Positions 22,971 through 31,534 of a stretch of DNA of 34,011 nucleotides are shown here, in pieces (position 1 is the first letter of the stretch; every line of letters starts with the position of its first letter). A program made the position numbers and the translations under genes. The notes beneath the pieces were generated by a model. The model was not told where the DNA came from. It did not search any database and saw only the letters and a program-made list of their open reading frames with translations. This DNA comes from an uncultured Verrucomicrobiota bacterium (GTDB lineage: Bacteria > Verrucomicrobiota > Kiritimatiellia > RFP12 > UBA3636), in the NCBI GenBank assembly GCA_949295265.1, contig CASFKR010000010.1:1-34011 (forward strand), written 5' to 3'.

Positions 22971-25900
22971 CAACGCCTTCCAGGCCTCGTGCAGCCCTTA
23001 CATGTCCGCGTCTCCGCCTGGCGCCTCCTGGCGGGCTGTTTCGCACTGTGCGGCTCCCTTGCCGCAGAGACGCTGACCTGGGCCCCGGAATCGCCGCAGG
23101 AATACGCGGCGTTTGCGCGCGCCGCCAACTGGCGGACGCCCGACGGCGCGCCCGCAAAAGCCGCGCCCGGCACCGCCGACTTCCTCGCCGACGGCGCGTC
23201 CATGCGGCTCGATCTGGGAGGTGCGGAACACCGCGTCGCCGGATGGAGGGCTACGCGCGACTGGTCGCGCCTCGCGCTGGACGTCCGCAACGGCACGCTC
23301 GCTTTCACGGATGCCGTCGTCGTGCATGGTGCGTCGACAACGCTCGAGGCGGGCGGCGCCCTCGTCTTTGAGGCGGGCGCTCTGTTCCATCCGGGTGTCA
23401 ACGATGCGGCATCGCGCCACATCACCGTGCGCGACGGCGCCCGGTTCGAGATGCGGCCGGGCTCCCGGCTTGAACTCTATCACGGCGATATCACGGTGGA
23501 GCCCGGCGGCGAAGTCCGCCTCTCTCCGGAAACGGTGCGCATCTCCGGTGGACAGCGCTCCACCTTCGAGAATGCCGGCGCCTTCCGCTGGTCGGGTGGG
23601 CTCGACCTCGCCGGCGATGCGCCCGACGCGCGGCTCGAACTCATCCAGCGGGACGGAACGATGCTCCTCGACGGCGCTTTCGTGACGAACCGCACCTCGG
23701 CGACGCTGTCGCTGGAACTCCGGGGCGGCACGATTTCCTCCGCGGAAGGCGCCTGCTTTGACGGCTCTTCGATTCTGCTGACGGGCGGCGTGCGCGCCGC
23801 GATTCCCGCGGGCGTCACGCTGGCGCTCCCGGCGCCGGTGCAGACGCTGCCGGGCGGCGCGCTGGAGAAGACGGGCGCCGGCACGCTCGCGCTGGGCAAC
23901 GCGTTGCCGCCGGGGCTCACGGTCCGCGAGGGTACGCTGGCGCTCACGCGCGGCGGCCCGGTGAGCGGGCTCGGCGGCGTACGCTTCGAACCGGGGGCGA
24001 CGCTGTGCTTCGCCGCCGACGGAATCATCCTGACGGAAGCGCCGCCGGCGGGGGTCCGCCTCGATGTGGACGTGGACGCCGTCGGGCTGGACCGCATCGT
24101 CATGCACTCCACGGACGCCGATGTGATGCGCGATGTGGCAGGGCGGCTCCAGGAACCCCTTGCCGCACGCGGCTGCACAGTCTCCTGTGTGGTCTCGGGC
24201 GGGGACTGCTTCCTCCGGCTGGAGGCGGTGAACGCGCGCACGCTTACGGCACCGGCAGGGAAGAAGCCGGTGCGCCTTGAGCCGCCCGCGCAGCCGGGGC
24301 CCCTTACGGTCACGGGCGGCGGCACGGGCATCCTTTCCGCAAATGCGGCGGCGCGCTGCACCGCGCTGTCCGTCGGCGTGGAGACCACGCTGGTGGTGAC
24401 GGGAGACGCCGTGCTGCCCATGGTGACACTCGCCGAGGGCGCGCGCCTTCTCATCGGTCACCCCAAGGCGGCGGCCGCCGCAACGGCCACGGGACGCTTC
24501 CTGCCCGCGTTTCGCGGCGCCGGCGAAGTGCGCATTGTCCATGGCTCGCTCACCGTCGGGCGTGATTTCTCCGCCGACGGCATCCGCGTGGTGACCGACG
24601 GCGGGCGCATCCTGCTCCCCTCGGAGAAGCCCCTGTTCACATGGGTGGATACGATGAACCGCTGCTTCCACCTCGATGCCGAAGCCATCTGCGCGGACGC
24701 GGCGGCGTACACCTTCGAATACCCCGATTTTTCCGATGCGGCGGAAGCCCGCGTGGCCGCCGGGCAGCCGCGCGGAACGGTCCGCACCGCCGCGCACAAC
24801 CACCGCTTCCATGCCCGCCTCCCGAAGAAGCCCGTGCCGCCGTTCCCCGTGCGCGTGGAGGCCCTGCGCGCCGATGGCGTGACGGTCGTCGGCGAAGGCA
24901 CCGTGCAGATGCGCCCCGAGCGGCTATCGCCGCCCGCCGAAAACCACGAAATTCTCGTCGGGCATACCGTCTACGACGGGGGACGCGATCCGGTCGCCAT
25001 GCGTTTCCGCGATGACATCATCGACCACGAACTGTGCAATCTCATCGTCATGTGGACGTATGGTCCCGGGCTGAGCATGGCGAACACGGCAACGCCCGCG
25101 CGCGCCGCCAAAGCCAAGGCGGACAATCTCCGCTTCATGACCATCTACGCGTACGACGGACGTCCGCTGGTGGAGGATCTCAAGCGCGAGCACGGCACCA
25201 ACTACCTGATGAACAACATCGGCGAATTTGCCGGGTATCTCTATCAGGGACCCGCCGAGGCGGCGGCCGTTCATACGCCGCAGCAACTCGATACGCGCAC
25301 CGGGCGGATGGACTTCGTGGAGCGCTTCATCGGGCAGCATGTGCGCCGCATGCACCGGAGCTACGATTTCATTTTCTCCACGTCGGGCTCGCCGCTGGCG
25401 AACTACGAACTGGAGGGCGGTATCGAGTACATCTGCAACGAGCTTTACGCCGTGGGGTCGCACAATCTGGCGTATGCCTCGAGCGAGGCGCGCGGTGCTT
25501 CCCGCCGCTGGGGTCCGGAGTACTGGAGCTCCTGGCTTGCCGAGGAATGGCAGACCTTCCCGGTGCCGTACCATTCGATGCAGAAATACGCGCTCCTGCT
25601 GGGCGGGTATTACCAGCAGTACGTGATGGGAACCTCCCTGATCGTGCTGGAATCCGGCGCTCAGCAGTCGCAGGCGCAGAATTACACGCGCGATGCCGGA
25701 AAGGTCGTTCAGTACTACGATGATTTCGCGCCGACCCAGTACCGCGCCGTCACAAAGTGGTTTTACGATTTCGTGCGGCGCAATCCGCGCGCCCGCGGCA
25801 CGCCGGAGACGAAAATCGCCTTCGTGCTGGGGGACGGCGATGCCTACGTGGGCATGAATCACGAGATGTTCGCGGTCTGGGGCCAGCACGAACAGGCGGC

Positions 25901-26873
25901 CACCAACCGGAATTGGCGCTATGGCGCGCCGGAGCAGACGTGGCAGCGCATTCAGCAGACCTTCTTCCCGCTCCAGACCGATGTGCTCGCACCTTACGCG
26001 AACTACTGGCTCGCGGGGAGTCCGTACGGGCAGTGCGACGTTGTCTGCGTGGATGATTCCGCGTTGCTCGATGACGTGCGCCGCTACGCGCTCCTCGCTT
26101 TTGCCGGCTGGAATACGCTCTCGGACCGCGCCCTGCAGGTGCTCGACGCCTACGTCGCGCAGGGCGGCACGCTCGTGATGGGGCTCCCGCACGCCTCCAC
26201 GCGCACCGACCGCGAATATGCCGCCTACACCCTCGCGGATGTGCATCCGCAGATCCGCGGGCGTCTGTCCGGTCAGGCGGACCTCCCCGGCGGCGCCGTG
26301 CGCGCGGAGCCCGCCGCCGGTTCCGCCTTGTCCGCCGCGCTGGAGGGGTTGCAGCTCGGCCCGCTCCGTGTGGCGACGCTGACCCCCGAGGCGCGCAAAG
26401 CCTGCCGCGTCCTGGCTTCCGTCGGCGAAACGCCCCTGCTCGTGGAGGAGCGCCTCGGAAAGGGCCGCCGCATCTGGCTCCTGGCGTGGGATTACCCGGG
26501 CGCCGACCCGGCCCTGGGCACGCTCTACACCCGCCTCCTCACCAGTCTCGCTGAGGCCGTTCCCCAGGCGGTGACCATTGCGCCGTTCACGGATGCGCAG
26601 GGCAACCTGCGCGATGACACGCGCACCATCTGCTACGCCTCGTATGGCGGAAAGACCGCTTACTTCACGAATCTGGATGCCACAAAAGTGCGCGCCGTCG
26701 ATGCGCGCCTCGCCAACGGGCGCGTGATCCGCCTGACGCTCGAGCCCATGAGCGTCGTGCAGATGAATCTCGCCGACGGCACATGGCGCACCATTTCCGC
26801 GCGCCCCTACGGCACCCTCTGGACGGAGGCTGCATTCCCGGCCATGGGGCCCGTCGAAACCGCCGCCCCCTGA
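22929..26873 (+). CDS. Secreted beta-helix plus glycoside-hydrolase-like multidomain protein
   Basis: A 1314-aa exported protein. The start is at 22929 or, equivalently, 22950 because of the duplicated MTSHLFQ. A signal peptide follows (AWRLLAGCFALCGSLAA before ETLTW); an internal LAGC could be a lipobox but sits too early in the hydrophobic stretch. Residues about 95-510 are a beta-strand-repeat region homologous to the preceding protein. A linker domain (about 569-665) leads into a domain that looks like a TIM-barrel hydrolase (about 670-1000), with NNIGEFAGYLY, GGIEYICNELYAVGSHNLAYASSEARGA (Glu833 and Glu838) and GTSLIVLESG as candidate acid-residue sites. Residues about 1018-1095 resemble a class I glutamine-amidotransferase-like or beta-galactosidase trimerisation domain (YALLAFAGWNTLSDRALQVLDAYVAQGGTLVMGLP). 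No CAZy family can be named with confidence. It is 65 bp before the symporter gene and probably cotranscribed. Confidence 0.7.
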   Translation: MTSHLFQMTSHLFQQRLPGLVQPLHVRVSAWRLLAGCFALCGSLAAETLTWAPESPQEYAAFARAANWRTPDGAPAKAAPGTADFLADGASMRLDLGGAEHRVAGWRATRDWSRLALDVRNGTLAFTDAVVVHGASTTLEAGGALVFEAGALFHPGVNDAASRHITVRDGARFEMRPGSRLELYHGDITVEPGGEVRLSPETVRISGGQRSTFENAGAFRWSGGLDLAGDAPDARLELIQRDGTMLLDGAFVTNRTSATLSLELRGGTISSAEGACFDGSSILLTGGVRAAIPAGVTLALPAPVQTLPGGALEKTGAGTLALGNALPPGLTVREGTLALTRGGPVSGLGGVRFEPGATLCFAADGIILTEAPPAGVRLDVDVDAVGLDRIVMHSTDADVMRDVAGRLQEPLAARGCTVSCVVSGGDCFLRLEAVNARTLTAPAGKKPVRLEPPAQPGPLTVTGGGTGILSANAAARCTALSVGVETTLVVTGDAVLPMVTLAEGARLLIGHPKAAAAATATGRFLPAFRGAGEVRIVHGSLTVGRDFSADGIRVVTDGGRILLPSEKPLFTWVDTMNRCFHLDAEAICADAAAYTFEYPDFSDAAEARVAAGQPRGTVRTAAHNHRFHARLPKKPVPPFPVRVEALRADGVTVVGEGTVQMRPERLSPPAENHEILVGHTVYDGGRDPVAMRFRDDIIDHELCNLIVMWTYGPGLSMANTATPARAAKAKADNLRFMTIYAYDGRPLVEDLKREHGTNYLMNNIGEFAGYLYQGPAEAAAVHTPQQLDTRTGRMDFVERFIGQHVRRMHRSYDFIFSTSGSPLANYELEGGIEYICNELYAVGSHNLAYASSEARGASRRWGPEYWSSWLAEEWQTFPVPYHSMQKYALLLGGYYQQYVMGTSLIVLESGAQQSQAQNYTRDAGKVVQYYDDFAPTQYRAVTKWFYDFVRRNPRARGTPETKIAFVLGDGDAYVGMNHEMFAVWGQHEQAATNRNWRYGAPEQTWQRIQQTFFPLQTDVLAPYANYWLAGSPYGQCDVVCVDDSALLDDVRRYALLAFAGWNTLSDRALQVLDAYVAQGGTLVMGLPHASTRTDREYAAYTLADVHPQIRGRLSGQADLPGGAVRAEPAAGSALSAALEGLQLGPLRVATLTPEARKACRVLASVGETPLLVEERLGKGRRIWLLAWDYPGADPALGTLYTRLLTSLAEAVPQAVTIAPFTDAQGNLRDDTRTICYASYGGKTAYFTNLDATKVRAVDARLANGRVIRLTLEPMSVVQMNLADGTWRTISARPYGTLWTEAAFPAMGPVETAAP

Positions 26874-26938
26874 CCCGGGCGCCAGCCTGCGCCCCTTCCG
26901 CCCGCCCGAACCAATCCTGAACCATCAAAGGCGTTTCC

Positions 26939-29326
26939 ATGCGAACCCTCGACTGGATTGTCCTCATCGTTCCCATTCTCATCGTCATCTGGAGCGCCCT
27001 CAAGGCGCAAAAGCACGTCAGGGGCGTCGCCGATTTTCTCTCGGCGGGCCGCATTGCCGGACGGTATGTCCTGTGCATCGCTTCCGGCGAGGCGGGCATG
27101 GGACTCATCACGTTCGTCGGGCTCATGGAAATGTATTACAACTGCGGTTTCGCCGTTTCCTTCTGGTCGACCGTTTCCATGCCCATCGCGATGCTGCTGG
27201 CGCTGTTCGGGTTCTGCACCTACCGCTTTCGCGAAACGAAAGCCATGACGCTCGGGCAGTTCTTCGAACTCCGCTACAACCGCCCCTTCCGGCTGACGGC
27301 CGCTGTCATCCAGGCGTTTTACGGCGTGCTGAATTACGCGATTTTCCCGGCGGTCAGCTGCCGCTGCCTGATGTACTTCCTGGATCTGCCGGTCCGTTTT
27401 TCGCTCTTCGGCGTGGAGGTTTCCACGTTTGCCGCGCTGATGCTCGTGGCACTGGGGCTGGCCACATGGGTCGCCTGTGCCGGCGGACAGGTGACCATTA
27501 TGGTGACGGACTGCATGCAGGGGATCGTGGGCTACCCGATGTATCTCATCGTCATCGCGTATCTGATGTGGCGCTTCTCGTGGCGCGAGGAGATGATGCC
27601 AGCGCTCCTGCAGCGTCCGCCCCAGCAGAGTTTTCTCGATCCGTTCGATATCGCGGAAATGCGCGATTTCAATCTGGTCTACGTCCTTTCTGGCATTGTC
27701 GGGATGGTGCTTTTCCGCCTTTCCTGGGGCGGGCGCGGGTACGACAGCTCGGCGCGCAATGCGCACGAGGCGAAGATGGGCGCCCTCCTCGGGACGTGGC
27801 GCGGTGCCTTCACGAGCCTCGTGTTCATTCTGCTGGCCGTCGTTGCGTTCACCTACCTGAACCATCCGCATTTCGCGGAGGAAGCCAATCTCCTGCGGCG
27901 CAGTCTGGCAGGCAAGACGTCCGAGGACGTGCTGGGGCCCCATGCCTTCGTGGAGGATACCCTCGCAGAGGCGCGCGCCGCGCTGCCCGCCGTCTACGCG
28001 GAAATTCCCGCCCGGACGCAATTCTCCGAAACCTATGCGTCCAAGGAGGCGTATGAGGCGGAAACGCGCGACCCTTATCTGGCGGCGACGCAACGCGTGC
28101 TCGGCGATACACCCGAGGCACGGGCGCGCATGCAGAGTTTTCGCGCCATTTATCTACAGATGATTGTGCCCAGCGCCCTGCGCGAGATTCTGCCGACCGG
28201 GCTGCTCGGTATGCTCTGCGCCATGATGGTCTTCATGATGCTCTCGACGGATACCACGTATCTGCATGCCTGGTCGAGCGTCATCGTGCAGGATATCGTG
28301 ATGCCGTTGCGCGGGCGGGCGATGTCCCCGCGGCTGCAGATCAACCTCCTGCGCATCGGGATTGTGCTCGTCGCTCTGTCGGCATTCCTGTTCAGTTTTT
28401 ATTTCGGGCAGATTGATTTCGTGATGATGTTCTTCTCCATCACGGGTGCCATCTGGGCTGCGTCGGGTCCCGTAATCACGCTGGGGCTTTACTGGAGCCG
28501 CGGGACCTCCGCCGGAGCCTTTTCCGCGCTGCTGCTCGGCGCAGGCACCGCCGTTTCGAGCATCTTTGCGCAGAAATTCTGGGTTTCCGATTTGTATCCC
28601 GCCATCGAACGCGCCGGACTCGTGGAGGCGTTCGACCGGGTGCTGCGCGCCCTCTCCGCACCGATGTACCCGTATGTGGACTGGCATATGCGCGCCGACC
28701 AGTTCCCGATGACGTCCGTCGAGGTCGCTCTGCTGGTGAATATCATCACCATTCTCATCTACATCGTGGTGTCCCTGCTGACCTGCCGCAAGCCGTTCAA
28801 CATGGAGCGGATGCTGCACCGCGGCAAATACGCCGACCCCGGCGAGGTGCCCGAAAAGCCGCTCCCGTGGCGCTGGCGCACGCTGCCCTCCAAACTCGTC
28901 GGCATCACCGCCGAGTATTCGCGTGGCGACAAGGTGCTGGCGTGGTCGGTTTTTCTGTGGTCATTTGTCTGGGGCTTCGTCCTGTGCTTCCTGGCGGTGC
29001 TGGTGTGGCACCATTTTTCGCCTTGGGGCGTCGAGGAGTGGAGCCTGTATTTCTGGGTGAAGAATCTGCTTGTCTGCATCATCATCGGCGTCATTTCGAC
29101 TATCTGGTTCGGTTATGGCGGCGTACGGGATCTGTGGCGTCTGTTCCGGGATTTGGAGAAGGGGAGCGTCAATGTGCTCGATGACGGGCGCGTCTCCGGC
29201 AACGTATCCGTAGCCGACGCCTCCGCCGTGGCCGCTGTGGAACAGGCGGCCGCAATGGAGGAAGCCGGAGAACATGCGGAAGCGGCGAAGGCCGCTCCGG
29301 GAAAGGATTGTAACCATGAAGATTAA
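26939..29326 (+). CDS. Sodium:solute symporter (SSS family), long form
   Basis: Inner-membrane sodium-coupled symporter of the SSS family, probably importing a sugar or a sugar derivative released by the neighbouring secreted enzymes. The 795 aa contain about a dozen or more hydrophobic segments. N-terminal blocks fit the family: RGVADFLSAGRIAGRYVLCIASGEAGMGLITFVG, FRETKAMTLGQFFELRYNRPFR and a later MMVFMMLSTDTTYLHAWSSVIVQDIV. A large hydrophilic insertion lies at about 315-400 and a long charged Ala/Glu-rich tail follows the last helix. These very long SSS proteins are common in PVC bacteria (family knowledge). The last 11 bp overlap the start of the GH114-like gene. The substrate is unknown. 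Confidence 0.88.
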   Translation: MRTLDWIVLIVPILIVIWSALKAQKHVRGVADFLSAGRIAGRYVLCIASGEAGMGLITFVGLMEMYYNCGFAVSFWSTVSMPIAMLLALFGFCTYRFRETKAMTLGQFFELRYNRPFRLTAAVIQAFYGVLNYAIFPAVSCRCLMYFLDLPVRFSLFGVEVSTFAALMLVALGLATWVACAGGQVTIMVTDCMQGIVGYPMYLIVIAYLMWRFSWREEMMPALLQRPPQQSFLDPFDIAEMRDFNLVYVLSGIVGMVLFRLSWGGRGYDSSARNAHEAKMGALLGTWRGAFTSLVFILLAVVAFTYLNHPHFAEEANLLRRSLAGKTSEDVLGPHAFVEDTLAEARAALPAVYAEIPARTQFSETYASKEAYEAETRDPYLAATQRVLGDTPEARARMQSFRAIYLQMIVPSALREILPTGLLGMLCAMMVFMMLSTDTTYLHAWSSVIVQDIVMPLRGRAMSPRLQINLLRIGIVLVALSAFLFSFYFGQIDFVMMFFSITGAIWAASGPVITLGLYWSRGTSAGAFSALLLGAGTAVSSIFAQKFWVSDLYPAIERAGLVEAFDRVLRALSAPMYPYVDWHMRADQFPMTSVEVALLVNIITILIYIVVSLLTCRKPFNMERMLHRGKYADPGEVPEKPLPWRWRTLPSKLVGITAEYSRGDKVLAWSVFLWSFVWGFVLCFLAVLVWHHFSPWGVEEWSLYFWVKNLLVCIIIGVISTIWFGYGGVRDLWRLFRDLEKGSVNVLDDGRVSGNVSVADASAVAAVEQAAAMEEAGEHAEAAKAAPGKDCNHED

Positions 29327-30248
29327 CTGTTTGTTGCCGGTGCTCGGGTGCGCACTGCTTCTCTCCGGATGCTCTTCTGCGGCTTCGCCTCATCCGGATG
29401 CCGCGCCGTCCGCGCAGGCGCGCTTTCGCGCCGCCCGGAGCTATGCCCTCTGCTACGGAAAGGCGGATGAAGCGTCGCTCCGGAATCTCGCCACGTACGA
29501 CGTCGCCGTCATCGATCCGCAGTCCATCGGCGGCGATGCCGAGGCGCGCATCGCGCAGCTCAAAGCCGCCGGCACCATCGTCATCGGGTATCTCAGCTGC
29601 ATGGAGGTCGCTACGTGGCACCGCTACAGGGACCGCGTCGATCCCGCCTGGACCATTTATGCGGAGGGAAAACCCTGGATTCCCTGGGGCGAGAATCACG
29701 CGATGACCCTCTCCGAGCCGCGCTGGCGCGCTCTGGTGGCCGATTTGGTGCAGAGCGAGGTGCTCGATTACGGGTGCGACGGCGTCTTCATGGATACGCT
29801 CGCCGATATCGACAACCCGACGCTCCCGAAGGAATTTCTCGAGCGCGAACTCGCCGGACTCGAGGCGCTGATGCGCGAACTGCGCACGCGCTATCCGTCC
29901 GTCATTTTCATCGGGAACTGGACCATTCAGCGGACCCTTCCTGCGGTCGCCCGCTACGCGGACGGCATTTGCTGGGAAGACTTTTCACCCGCCCATTTCG
30001 AGGATGCGCAAACCGCAGGCTGGATGCGCGATATTGCCCGCAACATCGCCGCCGAATCCGCCAAAAAGCCGCATCCGCTCGTCATTCTCGCCCTCTGGGA
30101 CGCACCGGCATCCCTTTCGGGGACGGAGCGGGCGGCGCGTCTCAACCGGATGCGCGAGACGGCCCGCGCTTTCGGCTATCTCCCGTACGCCAACACGGGC
30201 GGCTACTATGCGCCGCCCCCGCCCGCCTCCGAGCAGACACCGCAGTAA
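29316..30248 (+). CDS. GH114-like (endo-alpha-1,4-polygalactosaminidase fold) lipoprotein
   Basis: A 310-aa predicted outer-envelope lipoprotein with the signal peptide MKINCLLPVLGCALLLSGC and an S+2 residue. The mature part is a TIM-barrel of the GH114 / TM1410 group: YALCYGKADEASLRNLATYDVAVIDPQ, IVIGYLSCMEVATWHRY (Glu97), GCDGVFMDTLADID (Asp155 and Asp160), VIFIGNWTIQ and GICWEDFSP. Family members cleave galactosamine-containing polysaccharides, and distant ones have unknown activity. The ATG at 29316 lies inside the end of the symporter gene (11-bp overlap), so translation is probably coupled. The converging repressor gene is 47 bp away. Catalytic residues are inferred from position only. 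Confidence 0.8.
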   Translation: MKINCLLPVLGCALLLSGCSSAASPHPDAAPSAQARFRAARSYALCYGKADEASLRNLATYDVAVIDPQSIGGDAEARIAQLKAAGTIVIGYLSCMEVATWHRYRDRVDPAWTIYAEGKPWIPWGENHAMTLSEPRWRALVADLVQSEVLDYGCDGVFMDTLADIDNPTLPKEFLERELAGLEALMRELRTRYPSVIFIGNWTIQRTLPAVARYADGICWEDFSPAHFEDAQTAGWMRDIARNIAAESAKKPHPLVILALWDAPASLSGTERAARLNRMRETARAFGYLPYANTGGYYAPPPPASEQTPQ

Positions 30249-30295
30249 GCGGCAACGATGCGCGGCAACTACGCGCGGAGGACGGTCCAGTAGAC

Positions 30296-31348
30296 TTACG
30301 GTGCCGTGCTTTCGCCCAGAAAGACGGAGGGCGAGCCGGGCTCGACGAGCAGCGCCCCCGGCCATGGGCGCTCCGGTTCGCTCATCCAGTCGAGAATCAG
30401 CCGCACAAAGGGTTCCAGTGAAGGGGCATTCAGGCACGTGAGCGAGGGGATGAACAGACGCGATTCCCCGAAGGCGCTGTCTGCGGAGCAGATTTTGTAG
30501 TCGACGCCCGGCTTTTTGCCCTGATCCGCCATGGCGCGCATCGCACCCAGCGCCGTCGCCGAGGTCGTGCAGAAGAAGGTGCCGACTCCGTCGAGCCGCG
30601 CATCGTTGCGCGCCAGAAGCTCGCCCAGAAAGGTGCGCGCATGGTCCGCCGCCGAGAAGGTGGGCTCCACGGGGTTGTTGAGGAGCGGTCCCGCCACGCC
30701 GTGCAGCGCGCTCCATTGCGCCCAGTAGTCAATCCGCTCCTGAATCTGGACGTCCATGGGTTGCGTGCTCAGGCAGGCGACCGTTCCGCCGCCTTGGGCG
30801 CATCCCGCCGCATCCAGCAGCTGGTTCACGAAGCGCGGCGGAAAAATCTGGAGCGAGGGGAGTCCGTGCGAGGAGAGGTTGCGCCCGGCAACCACGAGTT
30901 TCGGTACACTCGTGAGCATACGCACGACCTCTGCCGGGATGTCGCGCGCAAAGGGAATGAATACCGTGCCGTCCACATTGTGCAGCACGTCCGGAATCAT
31001 CGGATCGTGCCAGTGCGTGTAATGGTACGTCTTGACCTTCCACGCGCAGGCGTCGGCAACCGCCTGCAGCGCATCGTAGAGGCTGAACAGAATCGGCGAG
31101 GGATACGCCGGGGCCAGCAGGGCCAGCTGCCGCACCGCCACCCGCCCGCCGGCAAACTGCACGCGCCCCGTCGGCGTGTAGTGCAGCGTGCCTTCCGCGG
31201 CGAGCGTTTCCACCGCTTTGCGCACCGTCTGGCGGCTGACGTTCAGCTCTTCGCTGAGTTTGCGGATGGCCGGGAAGTTCCGCACACCATAATCCCCGTT
31301 GGCGATGCGGCTGCGGATGATATCAATGACGGAGGCGACGGTCGGCAT
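30296..31348 (-). CDS. GntR-type DNA-binding / LacI-type sensor transcriptional regulator
   Basis: A 350-aa regulator with an N-terminal GntR winged helix (about 1-70: NFPAIRKLSEELNVSRQTVRKAVETLAAEGTLHYTPTGRV) fused to a LacI-like periplasmic-binding-protein sensor domain (about 75-340: LALLAPAYPSPILFSLYDALQAV ... GTVFIPFARDIPAEVVRML ... DGVGTFFCTTSATALGAMRAMADQGKKPGVDYKICSADS). This is the AraR-like hybrid architecture, in which binding of a sugar effector releases the operator. It is divergent from the GH16 gene with 186 bp between the starts, so it probably controls GH16 and itself. It converges on the GH114-like gene. Confidence 0.9.
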   Translation of the reverse strand: MPTVASVIDIIRSRIANGDYGVRNFPAIRKLSEELNVSRQTVRKAVETLAAEGTLHYTPTGRVQFAGGRVAVRQLALLAPAYPSPILFSLYDALQAVADACAWKVKTYHYTHWHDPMIPDVLHNVDGTVFIPFARDIPAEVVRMLTSVPKLVVAGRNLSSHGLPSLQIFPPRFVNQLLDAAGCAQGGGTVACLSTQPMDVQIQERIDYWAQWSALHGVAGPLLNNPVEPTFSAADHARTFLGELLARNDARLDGVGTFFCTTSATALGAMRAMADQGKKPGVDYKICSADSAFGESRLFIPSLTCLNAPSLEPFVRLILDWMSEPERPWPGALLVEPGSPSVFLGESTAP

Positions 31349-31428
31349 GGCAAAAGCGTTCAGGTTGGCATGAAATGGTAAAAGTGTATCAATTAAGGTT
31401 CATTTCTGTAAGAGTATGCTTTTTCCGG

Positions 31429-31458
31429 TTGACTCGTCAAGAGCCTCTTCCGTATCAT
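31429..31458 (+). promoter_or_regulatory. Strong promoter with operator-like inverted repeat for the GH16 gene
   Basis: TTGACT (31429-31434), an 18-bp spacer and TATCAT (31453-31458), each matching consensus at five of six positions. The -35 lies within the inverted repeat TTGAC-TC-GTCAA (31429-31440), a plausible operator for the divergent GntR/LacI-type regulator. A wider repeat (GAAATG near 31372 and CATTTC near 31410) sits between this promoter and the regulator gene. Confidence 0.6.
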
Positions 31459-31534
31459 GTGCGCAGGCGGGTTTTCCTGCCCGGGTTCGGATGTCCCGTG
31501 AATCATCCTTTATCATTTTCTTCTTTTGCTGCTG

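Noticed and set aside
22993..23060. LAGC in the leader of the 1314-aa protein as a lipobox
   Set aside because: Most of the hydrophobic stretch follows the Cys rather than preceding it, so a type I signal peptide ending at SLAA fits better.
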